7,048 nt of DNA, taken from positions 1 through 7,048 of the forward strand of contig JANQTK010000163.1 in NCBI GenBank assembly GCA_030731695.1, read 5' to 3'. Numbering within the stretch: the stretch's first letter is position 1; the number at the start of each line of letters is the position of its first letter. A program made the translations under genes and the position numbers. Of this stretch, positions 1 to 6,799 are shown one piece after another. The notes below the pieces were generated by a model. It was not told where the DNA came from, searched no databases, and was given only the letters and a program-made list of their open reading frames with translations. The stretch is from Polaribacter sp. Lineage in GTDB: Bacteria; Bacteroidota; Bacteroidia; Flavobacteriales; Flavobacteriaceae.

Positions 1-494
1 ACTTTTACAATATCAGGATATTTGTTTGCCAAAGCTGCTGCTCTTGCTATTTCTCCTTCGTTTTGTGCACTTTCAATATCGTGATTTGGTTGTTGATCTG
101 TCCAAGCATTCAAACAATCGATCCAAGCACCCAACATCACATACATTTCGAAATTTGGATCTTCTTGTTTTAATTGATGGATGGCTTCTACAACATTTGA
201 TGCATGAGGTAATTTGGGTTGCACATTATAGGTTCTGATAATTCGAATTCCCATAGCATGCAATAGTTTCATATCTTCTTTTAACTGAGCAATTGTTGGT
301 TGAATTTCTCTCGTTTTTTCTCTGTAACCTCCAAATGAAATTGCTTGATAATTCGGATTTCCTAAAATATCTACTGCTGTAAGTTCTTTTTTTGTACTCA
401 AAATAGTTTTTTGTTTTGATTCTTTATTTGCGCAGGAAATAACAAAAACAACAAGTAATAAGTGTAAAAAAGTATTCATTATATTTTTCATCAT
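1..494 (-). CDS. GH17 family beta-1,3-glucanase lipoprotein, N-terminal part (runs off the left edge)
   Basis: Only the first 164 residues and two bases of the next codon are visible. The protein opens with a short basic start, a hydrophobic run and a lipobox ending V-I-S-C (Cys21), so it should be a lipid-anchored exported protein. The following residues (ANKES) have no acidic cluster, which fits a periplasmic rather than surface location (inference). From about residue 41 the sequence matches the start of the bacterial GH17 TIM barrel as I know it from Bacteroidetes laminarin loci: the ISFGGYRE segment (52-59), IQPTIAQLKEDMK (64-76), MGIRIIRTYN (81-90) and MYVMLGAWID (117-126). The catalytic acid, expected in a GNE motif, would lie a few residues past the edge, so catalysis cannot be checked. 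GH17 enzymes cleave beta-1,3-glucans. Start choice: ATG at 494 is followed directly by a second ATG (491) and another in frame at 479; the first two give an equally good signal peptide. It begins 50 bp after the GH3 stop, in the same direction, and is probably co-transcribed. GH17 assignment is from recognition of the sequence, not a search. Confidence 0.88.
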   Translation of the reverse strand, partial: MMKNIMNTFLHLLLVVFVISCANKESKQKTILSTKKELTAVDILGNPNYQAISFGGYREKTREIQPTIAQLKEDMKLLHAMGIRIIRTYNVQPKLPHASNVVEAIHQLKQEDPNFEMYVMLGAWIDCLNAWTDQQPNHDIESAQNEGEIARAAALANKYPDIVK

Positions 495-544
495 TTGTTT
501 GTTTTTACTAAAATCTGCAATAAATAGTTTACTGATTTTTATTA

Positions 545-2347
545 TTAATATATCAATCCAAAACCAAATTCGTAAAGGGGTTTTAGAGTTTTGTCCCAAA
601 AATTAGGACCGTATTTGTTTTCATAATCTTTTACATCTTTTGGCCAAGAATGTGGTAATTTTCCTTTAAAATTATAGTCTCCAAACAGCACTTCTGCAAT
701 TCCATCTCCTTCAGATCCTGGCAACCAAGCTGCAACAAATGCGTTCGATTTATTGATTTCATTAGTAACCACTAAAGGTCTTCCTGAAATCAAAATAACT
801 ACAGTTTTAATGCCTTTTTCTGCATAAGTTTTTATGTATTGTTGATGTTCTTCAGTCAAAGTTAGTTTCAATTGATTGGATTCATGACCAATATCACCAA
901 AAAATTCTGCATACGGAATTTCTCCAACTACAATAATTGCCAAATCTGCATCAAAATGATTTTCAGTGGCGTTTTTATCATACACAACAGTTCCTTTTGA
1001 TTGCTTTTTAATGCCATCCAAAATAGTAGTTGCTCCTTTATAATTTTCAAGTAATCCTTGCCAATTTACTGTCCAACCTCCAGATTGTAATCCTGCGTTA
1101 TTTGCATGTTCTCCAACAACGACAATCTTTTTGGTTTCTTTTGAAATTGGCAATACTTGATTTTCATTTTTTAATAAAACTAACGATTCTCTTACAGCTT
1201 TTTTTGCAATTTCTCGGTGCTTTTTGATGCCTATTTTTGAAACCAATGTTGTATCAGGAAATGGATTTTCGAATAAACCCAATCTGAATTTTTGACGTAA
1301 AATTCTTCTAACAGCATCATCAATTCGCACAATAGAAACTAATTTTTCTTTTACTGCTTTTTTCAATCCTTCTTGAAAATCCTCTAAATCTCCATCAACT
1401 GCCATTATTACATCTACACCAGCATTAACAACTTCTATTCCGTTGAAACGAGAATATGCTTTCCAATCAGAAACTACAATTCCATCGAATTTCATTCCGA
1501 TTTTTAAGGTATCTGTAATCAATGCTTTGTGATTGTGCATAGAAATTCCGTTGATACTATTAAAGGAAGCCATCACAGCTCCTACTTTTTCTTGAACTGC
1601 GACTTTGTATGGAGGCAATAAATACCTGTGAATTTCAGCATCAGAAAGTGTAGTTTCCCCTCCTTCAACTCCATAATCAGTTGCTCCATCACCAACAAAA
1701 TGTTTTGCAGTAGCCATGACAGTTGTAGCATCTGCCAAATTTCCTTGATGACCTTTTATTGATGCTTTTGTTAGTTTTTCTGTAATTTCAGTACTTTCAG
1801 AAAAAGCTTCATATACTCTCCCCCATTTTTCATTAAATGGAATGGCTATACAAGGCGAAAAAACCCAATTAAATCCAGTTGCTTGACTTTCTAAAGCCGT
1901 TATTTTTGCAATTTCAAAAACCAACTCTTCATTATTTGCAGCACCTAAACCAATATTGTGAGGAAAAATAGTAGCGCCTTCGAAAGTGTTTTGACCATGA
2001 ACTGCATCTACTCCAAATAACAACGGAATTCCTAAACGTGTTGCTAACGCTTTTTTCTGCAATTTGATAAAGCGTTTTTGCCATTCTTTAGCAGATTTTC
2101 CTGGAGTTGGACCTTGGGTATGAATTATTGAACCAATGAATTTTTCTGAAACATGTGCATCAGCATTTTCTTCAAAATGTCGAATTTGCGACATTTGTCC
2201 AATTTTTTCTTCTAAAGTCATTTGCTTTAAAAGTGCTTCTACTTTTTGTTCAATAAGAATTTCGTTACTTACTTTCATTTCATTTTTACAGGAAAAACCT
2301 ATCAATAAAAAACAACTCAACAAATATGTTCCTAGATTGATTTTCAT
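545..2347 (-). CDS. GH3 exo-beta-glucosidase / beta-glucan glucohydrolase lipoprotein
   Basis: 600 residues. The N terminus is a hydrophobic signal ending G-F-S-C with Cys20 as the likely lipid anchor; Phe at -2 and Gly at -3 are not classical, but such relaxed lipoboxes occur in Bacteroidetes. The layout follows barley ExoI-type GH3 enzymes: a TIM barrel (about 30-375), then an alpha/beta sandwich (about 385-600), with no C-terminal FnIII domain. Visible active-site motifs are GVDAVHG (112-118, Asp114), RWGR-like EKWGRVYE (173-180), AKHF (214-217, Lys215 and His216), and VVSDW with nucleophile Asp294. The acid/base is most likely Glu481 in PYAEFFGD, by analogy with ExoI Glu491. Trp295 and the GGWTVNW segment (Trp425, Trp429) would form the aromatic +1 clamp that lets ExoI accept several beta linkages. 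The expected reaction is release of glucose from non-reducing ends of beta-glucan oligosaccharides, probably in the periplasm. The gene starts only 4 bp after the phosphorylase stop, so the two are surely co-transcribed and likely translationally coupled. Exact linkage preference cannot be read from sequence. Confidence 0.95.
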   Translation of the reverse strand: MKINLGTYLLSCFLLIGFSCKNEMKVSNEILIEQKVEALLKQMTLEEKIGQMSQIRHFEENADAHVSEKFIGSIIHTQGPTPGKSAKEWQKRFIKLQKKALATRLGIPLLFGVDAVHGQNTFEGATIFPHNIGLGAANNEELVFEIAKITALESQATGFNWVFSPCIAIPFNEKWGRVYEAFSESTEITEKLTKASIKGHQGNLADATTVMATAKHFVGDGATDYGVEGGETTLSDAEIHRYLLPPYKVAVQEKVGAVMASFNSINGISMHNHKALITDTLKIGMKFDGIVVSDWKAYSRFNGIEVVNAGVDVIMAVDGDLEDFQEGLKKAVKEKLVSIVRIDDAVRRILRQKFRLGLFENPFPDTTLVSKIGIKKHREIAKKAVRESLVLLKNENQVLPISKETKKIVVVGEHANNAGLQSGGWTVNWQGLLENYKGATTILDGIKKQSKGTVVYDKNATENHFDADLAIIVVGEIPYAEFFGDIGHESNQLKLTLTEEHQQYIKTYAEKGIKTVVILISGRPLVVTNEINKSNAFVAAWLPGSEGDGIAEVLFGDYNFKGKLPHSWPKDVKDYENKYGPNFWDKTLKPLYEFGFGLIY

Positions 2348-2351
2348 TGAT

Positions 2352-5300
2352 TTACTTTACAATACTTACTTTTAAATGATTAACTTCATTGGTTCTATTG
2401 AATATTTTAGAGCTTGTTTCAGCATCTAATAACAACCCGTCAAAAACAATTTTTGATTGGTCATTGTATACAACTTCAATCATTTCTTTGTTTGCTAATT
2501 GATACACAACAGGCACTTGACAATAGGTAAAACAAAGCTGATTTGTTTCTATAGAAAGTGTGTGTTTTTCATTTTTCAAGTTGATATATTCAAAAGATTG
2601 TGGAGTTTCTAAAAACTCAGAAGTTTTCAATAAAGTTGGTTTGAAAAAGATTTTTCCGTGTTCAACAAAAACACCCAATTCTCCTATTCTACTTAAAATA
2701 TCTTCTTTTACTTGACCAGTCATTCCAGGTTGTTGTGCACCTTTTGTAGCTGGTGTATGTGAATAGGCATCTGTTGGAAATGCACCATACAATTCTGGTG
2801 ATTTATGCAATCCAATTCCTGCATTTATCTCATAATAATGATCTAATAATTTACCAATTATTACAGCATCTTCATTAGAATTTATAGCTAATAAACAGTT
2901 TTCTTGAACAGCCAATAATAATTTTGAAACCATGTGCCAATAAATAGAACCCAATCCTTCATATCCGAAAAAAGTTCCTGATCGACCTGTAAAAGATTTA
3001 TGATCGAAGATTTCTTCGAAAATATCCAATACAAATTTGCTGTCTTTAGCAACTAAATCTCCATAATTTTCAGTCAATTTTTCCAATGCTTTTTGAACAC
3101 TATTTGCATTGTTAAAAGTTCCATTGAAATGATAATTTCCTAAAACGTCTTTTTCAATCAACCATTTATTGTTGTCTTTTACCAATTGTTGTAACAATGC
3201 TGATTGTTGCACTTTTGCAGTAGGAATGTTATTTTTCTTGGTAAATCTTGGTAATTCTTTGTTTGGATATAAAATATAACTGTATTGATCTGGTCTAAAT
3301 AGTGAACTGTTTTTCAATCCATCTAACAAAGACAAAGCCTCTTTTGGGGTTAAATATCCCGAACTTAAGGCAGCTACTTGTCCCTCTAACATTTCTGATA
3401 AATAGGAAATAGAAACTTCTTGTTCGTTTTCAATAGTCATTAAATTATATGCATGATACATATTATCTCCACGTTTATTAGCGCGAATACTATGATCTAA
3501 ATAATTTTTTGTGATATTGAAGAAATGTAAAAATGAAGTACGATTTACAGCAGTTTTAGTTCCTGTAAATCCGTTTTTATATATAAATTCTCTGTAATCA
3601 CTTGCAGGAATTCCAACTCCATCTAATACTCTTTTTCTATCAGTATCATTAACTTTTCCAGATAAAATAGTATTATTTGCATCTAAAGTAGAAACAATTT
3701 TACTGAACAATTGTGCAACTTCTTCTGAAATTTCGAAGTTATTTGTATCAGAATTTTCGACCACATTTTCAAAGAAATTGATAAATCTCCTCAAATAATA
3801 TAAGGTTACCATTGAAACACCATTTCCTACTAATGCATTGTTGGCATCATTCCACTCTGGACGTTGTGTGTTTAACCAAATTCCGCCTTCAGGTATAAAG
3901 TTAGATACTTTTGCAAGCACCGTAATCAATAATTTTTCAATTAAATTGACACGATAAATTTCATTCTTTTGATCTGTCAATAACGCACCATCAACTCCGA
4001 TTTTTGCTCTTTTATCTTCAATTATGTGTTGTAATTTGTGATCAAAATCAATGGTATCTTTTGGATTCTTTAAAATATCAGCATATGATTTTATTTTGTA
4101 AGGTACGTTTGCATACACAAAAACATCTTCATTAAATAAGGATGCTAATTTTGAAGGATAGTGATTTTCAATAAACTCTAAAAATTTCAACAAATAAATA
4201 ATTTGATGATCACCCCAATAACCAATATATGACCAAGGATCGTGTTCTTCAATTACTTCCCAGTCAAAACCACCTTTTGTAACTCTGTAAGGATTGTACC
4301 CTTCAAAAGTTGTTGCATTTAAAAATTTGTAGATCATATTCTCTATAAACTGAGGATATGAATGCGCTAATGCTTCCCAATTTTGGAAAATATCTCGCCA
4401 ATTTCCTTCGTAATCTAAAATTTTTGAACCATCAATTTCACTTCGAGTGTTGATAGAAAATCGGTTCCAAGGACGACTTGGATCCCCATGTCTTCTACTA
4501 AACTTAAGTGGTAAATATTCTATACAAAGACGTTTAAAATCTTTATTTTCATCATTTTCAGCAACTTGTTTTATAAAATCTACTGTAAATTTATCTGGAA
4601 AACTTTTTAAAATTTCTTTTTTAGTAGCAAACAACGGTTTGTTTGCGTTTGCCATATAGGCAATAAAATCTTGTTTTTCGATGGTATAATTATCATCAAA
4701 AATTCCACCTCTCATGATATTGAAAAGTGTATTTGAAAAATGTCTTGTACTGATTAATGGATCATTAGACAATTGTAATGCATCAGAAGCTGCTGCCAAA
4801 TTGATTAAATTTTCAGTTCCTTTATCGATACTTTTTTGTAATTTTTTTTCTAAATCTGCATCATTTTTAATCATTTCGGATATTGCAACAACGTCAGCAA
4901 CTGTTTGATTTACGTTGGCAATTTGCATCCAAGATGATTCGCTTTTTCCTGAAAGTTCGATAGTGGTATTTAAAAAATAAGCACCTCTTTCAGCTTTGAT
5001 ATCAACTTCTTGAGTTAATTTTATTCCTTTTCTAAAGTGAGAAAGTTGTTGAGATGACAATAAATAGGTAGGATTTTCTAATCCTAAAGACCAAACAATG
5101 TTTGATTTAAGTGCTTCACTTGGCTCAGCTTTATCAACAATTACTGCACTCAATGCAAAAATTCCTAACCCAACTTCAGCTTCTAATTCTGATTTTTTAT
5201 ACGCATCCACCAAATTACTTCTAATGCCCTGTAGATCAGAACTCACAGCAGAAGGTAAAATATTTTCTAAACCGTCTAAAATTTCAAGATTGATTTTTTC

Positions 5301-5801
5301 GTTGGTATTATTGGTAAAAGTTGCTTTTTTTAAAAATCCAAATTCATCACTAGTATTCCATTCGTATCGAAAAGTAACTTGTAAATCGTGATTGATTTCC
5401 TCAAAAATGAGTTTATTTCCATATTCATTTTTATACAAGTTTCTAACGATGTTATACAATCCTTCTTGTTTTTCAGAAAATGGTTCCCACAAAGAAATCG
5501 TATTGTTTTTATGAATTCTAAACAATGATTTACTTCCTGTAGTTTCTGCTAATTCTGTGATTTTATCATCAGTATAGTAAGGAAAAAGAGAGCTATCTGC
5601 ATCTTTTCTTCCAGCAGTTAAACCACCATTGCTAGATATAAACATCCAATGATTGGAATCTGATACAATGGTCATGAAAAAAGGACGCATCAAATGTGAG
5701 TTTGAAATCTTATAAAAAGTCTCATTATTAATGGTTAATAATTCTCCTTTGATAGCATCAATTGTTGCTGAAATGTCTTTGTTAGAAACAGTTGTATTCA
5801 T
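2352..5801 (-). CDS. Cytoplasmic beta-1,3-glucan/oligoglucan phosphorylase, GH149/GH161 type (GH94-related)
   Basis: 1149 residues with no signal peptide or membrane segment, so cytoplasmic. It resembles the GH94-related phosphorylases, which split a beta-glucosidic bond with phosphate to give alpha-glucose 1-phosphate and a shortened glucan. An N-terminal beta-rich region (about 1-300) contains SSNGGLTAGRK (56-66) and DGLENILPS (176-184). A helical, (alpha/alpha)6-barrel-like centre follows, with GDPSRPWNRF (439-448), GNWRDIFQNWEAL (466-478), DPWSYIGYWGDHQ (521-533) and RPEWNDANNALVG (647-659). Asp652 in that W-N-D matches the catalytic acid of GH94 cellobiose phosphorylase. Late glycine-rich segments, RSGTFFGYEGLGS (940-952) and PGMTGQVKEDILSR (1025-1038), are candidates for the phosphate site. 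A beta-rich C-terminal cap fills about 1045-1149. At about 1100 or more residues it is much longer than GH94 (about 800) and fits GH149 or GH161, both reported as beta-1,3-glucan phosphorylases. I lean to GH149 because such genes are reported in flavobacterial laminarin loci, but cannot separate the two by eye. The start has an A-rich leader and no SD. Confidence 0.82.
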   Translation of the reverse strand: MNTTVSNKDISATIDAIKGELLTINNETFYKISNSHLMRPFFMTIVSDSNHWMFISSNGGLTAGRKDADSSLFPYYTDDKITELAETTGSKSLFRIHKNNTISLWEPFSEKQEGLYNIVRNLYKNEYGNKLIFEEINHDLQVTFRYEWNTSDEFGFLKKATFTNNTNEKINLEILDGLENILPSAVSSDLQGIRSNLVDAYKKSELEAEVGLGIFALSAVIVDKAEPSEALKSNIVWSLGLENPTYLLSSQQLSHFRKGIKLTQEVDIKAERGAYFLNTTIELSGKSESSWMQIANVNQTVADVVAISEMIKNDADLEKKLQKSIDKGTENLINLAAASDALQLSNDPLISTRHFSNTLFNIMRGGIFDDNYTIEKQDFIAYMANANKPLFATKKEILKSFPDKFTVDFIKQVAENDENKDFKRLCIEYLPLKFSRRHGDPSRPWNRFSINTRSEIDGSKILDYEGNWRDIFQNWEALAHSYPQFIENMIYKFLNATTFEGYNPYRVTKGGFDWEVIEEHDPWSYIGYWGDHQIIYLLKFLEFIENHYPSKLASLFNEDVFVYANVPYKIKSYADILKNPKDTIDFDHKLQHIIEDKRAKIGVDGALLTDQKNEIYRVNLIEKLLITVLAKVSNFIPEGGIWLNTQRPEWNDANNALVGNGVSMVTLYYLRRFINFFENVVENSDTNNFEISEEVAQLFSKIVSTLDANNTILSGKVNDTDRKRVLDGVGIPASDYREFIYKNGFTGTKTAVNRTSFLHFFNITKNYLDHSIRANKRGDNMYHAYNLMTIENEQEVSISYLSEMLEGQVAALSSGYLTPKEALSLLDGLKNSSLFRPDQYSYILYPNKELPRFTKKNNIPTAKVQQSALLQQLVKDNNKWLIEKDVLGNYHFNGTFNNANSVQKALEKLTENYGDLVAKDSKFVLDIFEEIFDHKSFTGRSGTFFGYEGLGSIYWHMVSKLLLAVQENCLLAINSNEDAVIIGKLLDHYYEINAGIGLHKSPELYGAFPTDAYSHTPATKGAQQPGMTGQVKEDILSRIGELGVFVEHGKIFFKPTLLKTSEFLETPQSFEYINLKNEKHTLSIETNQLCFTYCQVPVVYQLANKEMIEVVYNDQSKIVFDGLLLDAETSSKIFNRTNEVNHLKVSIVK

Positions 5802-5818
5802 TAAGTTTTGGTTAAATA

Positions 5819-5856
5819 TTTTTCGATAGAATGTATAAATACATTTTATCGAAAAA
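5819..5856. promoter_or_regulatory. Long near-perfect palindrome 17 bp upstream of the phosphorylase start
   Basis: Two 18-base arms, 5819-5836 and 5839-5856, are complementary at 17 of 18 positions around a 2-base centre; the core of each arm is TCGATA followed by AATGTAT or its near copy. The one imperfection is G at 5829 opposite T at 5846. Its dyad symmetry and place just before the phosphorylase ATG (5801) suit either an operator for a dimeric repressor or activator, or a 5'-leader hairpin that affects translation or mRNA stability. In minus-strand RNA the odd pair is an A-C mismatch, so the hairpin is slightly imperfect in the sense transcript; that mildly favours a DNA operator, but does not settle it. 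No T-run follows it on the minus strand, so it is not a normal terminator for GH16. Confidence 0.6.
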
Positions 5857-5885
5857 AAGTTTTTTAGGTTTGATATATTAATTTA

Positions 5886-5925
5886 ATTGGTATGATACTT
5901 TCATTTATTAAAGTACCATACCAAT
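5886..5925 (-). terminator. 16-bp stem-loop just after the GH16 stop: terminator or 3'-end stabiliser
   Basis: Arms 5886-5901 and 5910-5925 enclose an 8-base loop (5902-5909). On the plus strand one pair is A-C (5895/5916); in minus-strand RNA the same position is a G-U wobble, so all 16 pairs form only in the transcript of the genes here. It starts 10 bp after the GH16 stop codon, where a 3'-end hairpin is expected. On the minus strand an A-run precedes the stem and only a weak, broken U-rich stretch follows it, so termination may be partial, or the hairpin may protect the upstream mRNA from 3' exonucleases. In plus orientation it is followed by T8 (5927-5934), so it could also stop antisense transcription coming from the phosphorylase side. 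Confidence 0.65.
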
Positions 5926-5935
5926 ATTTTTTTTA

Positions 5936-6772
5936 TTATTTATAAACTCTTACGTAATCCACAATCATCTCTTGAGGAAAAACAGTTTGCGTGTTTGGTG
6001 AGCCAACAAAAGAACCACCAACAGCTAAATTTAAAATGATGTAAAAATTATTATCATTAAAAACCCATTCAGCACCAGCTGGAAGATTTTTTGGAGTGAT
6101 TTGATTATACAAAATATTATCTACATAATAATTAATGTAATTTGGTCCCCATTCAATTCCGAAAATATGGAAATCTGTATCAAATCTGTCATTTGGTAAC
6201 GTATAACTTTTGGTTATAGCATTTCCTGCAGAATAACCTGGACCGTGAATACTACCGTGCGTAATTGTAGGTTGTTGACCCCTGTATTCCATAATGTCAA
6301 TTTCACCAATTTGTGGCCAAATCACAGATCCATTAGAATCATCACCTAATAACCAAAAAGCCGGCCATAAACCTTGTCCCCAAGGTAATTTGATTTTTGC
6401 TTCATAACGACCGTATTTTTGTTCAAAAGTACCTTTAGTTGTAATTTTAGCAGAAGTATAACTAGAACCTAAATAAGCTTCTTTGACTGCTTTAATGTAC
6501 AACATTCCATCTTTTACTTCAATATTTTGAGGACGATCAGTATAATATTGCAATTCGTTATTACCCCAACCGTTTTGTCCAGTACCAATATCAAAATTCC
6601 ATTTTGAGGAATCAGGAGCACCAGCTGTTGTAAATTCATCTGCCCAAACTATTTCGTTCATTGTAGTAACTGTTTGCGATTCATCATTTGAGCAACTATA
6701 GGTAACAATTAATCCTAACAATAGAAAATATTTTGTCAGTGATTTTATAGAAATTTTATTTTTTAAATTCAT
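5936..6772 (-). CDS. GH16 endo-beta-1,3-glucanase (laminarinase) lipoprotein, probably cell-surface
   Basis: 278 residues. A basic start and hydrophobic run end at Y-S-C, with Cys27 as the likely lipid anchor. The next residues, S-N-D-E, place acidic residues at +4 and +5, like the export signals that send Bacteroidetes lipoproteins to the cell surface (inference). The rest (about 40-278) is one GH16 beta-jellyroll with no added binding module. The catalytic motif EIDIME lies at 157-162: Glu157 nucleophile, Asp159 assisting, Glu162 acid/base. Other laminarinase-type GH16 segments are WGNNELQYYT (69-78), GRYEAKIKLP (121-130), GLWPAFWLLG (134-143), HGSIHGPGYS (172-181) and the closing VDYVRVYK (271-278). 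The expected role is endo-cleavage of beta-1,3 links in laminarin to oligosaccharides that can be imported. Its ATG is 27 bp after the stop of the binding-module gene, preceded by a run of A and no Shine-Dalgarno sequence. Mixed-linkage beta-1,3/1,4-glucan cannot be excluded as a substrate. Confidence 0.95.
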   Translation of the reverse strand: MNLKNKISIKSLTKYFLLLGLIVTYSCSNDESQTVTTMNEIVWADEFTTAGAPDSSKWNFDIGTGQNGWGNNELQYYTDRPQNIEVKDGMLYIKAVKEAYLGSSYTSAKITTKGTFEQKYGRYEAKIKLPWGQGLWPAFWLLGDDSNGSVIWPQIGEIDIMEYRGQQPTITHGSIHGPGYSAGNAITKSYTLPNDRFDTDFHIFGIEWGPNYINYYVDNILYNQITPKNLPAGAEWVFNDNNFYIILNLAVGGSFVGSPNTQTVFPQEMIVDYVRVYK

Positions 6773-6799
6773 TTTTTTTTAATTTTTAAATTAGGAAAT

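Larger units (their letters stand above)
5802..5935. other. 134-bp intergenic control region between GH16 and the phosphorylase gene
   Basis: This is the longest non-coding gap in the window; the other complete gaps are 4, 27 and 50 bp. It is very AT-rich and holds two separate long inverted repeats (5819-5856 and 5886-5925), about 30 bp apart. I looked on the minus strand for a Bacteroidetes promoter (a TTG-type -33 with a TAnnTTTG -7) and found no convincing copy, only a partial TACTTTAA at the edge of the second hairpin. The layout suggests a transcript boundary or processing point after GH16 and a control site before the phosphorylase, but no open reading frame of note. Confidence 0.6.

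Noticed and set aside
26..238. Plus-strand open frame opposite the GH17 gene
   Set aside because: It lies antisense to a well-supported GH17 coding region, its protein has no recognisable domain, and the composition (Leu/Phe/His-rich) is typical of a reverse-frame shadow.
495..544. Possible terminator or promoter between GH3 and GH17
   Set aside because: I found no stem of useful length and no clear Bacteroidetes -7/-33 pair; the 50-bp gap is best read as an ordinary intra-operon spacer.
5098..5391. Plus-strand open frame of 97 codons within the phosphorylase gene
   Set aside because: It is fully antisense to a conserved phosphorylase region with no own leader or recognisable product. The same applies to smaller plus-strand frames at 1030-1227, 2136-2375, 4447-4659 and 4714-4908.
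5819..5865. The 5819-5856 palindrome plus the T6 run at 5860-5865 as a plus-strand terminator
   Set aside because: There is no plus-strand gene to end here, and the T-run is separated from the stem by further bases; an operator or leader role for the minus-strand gene fits the position better, though antisense termination is not excluded.
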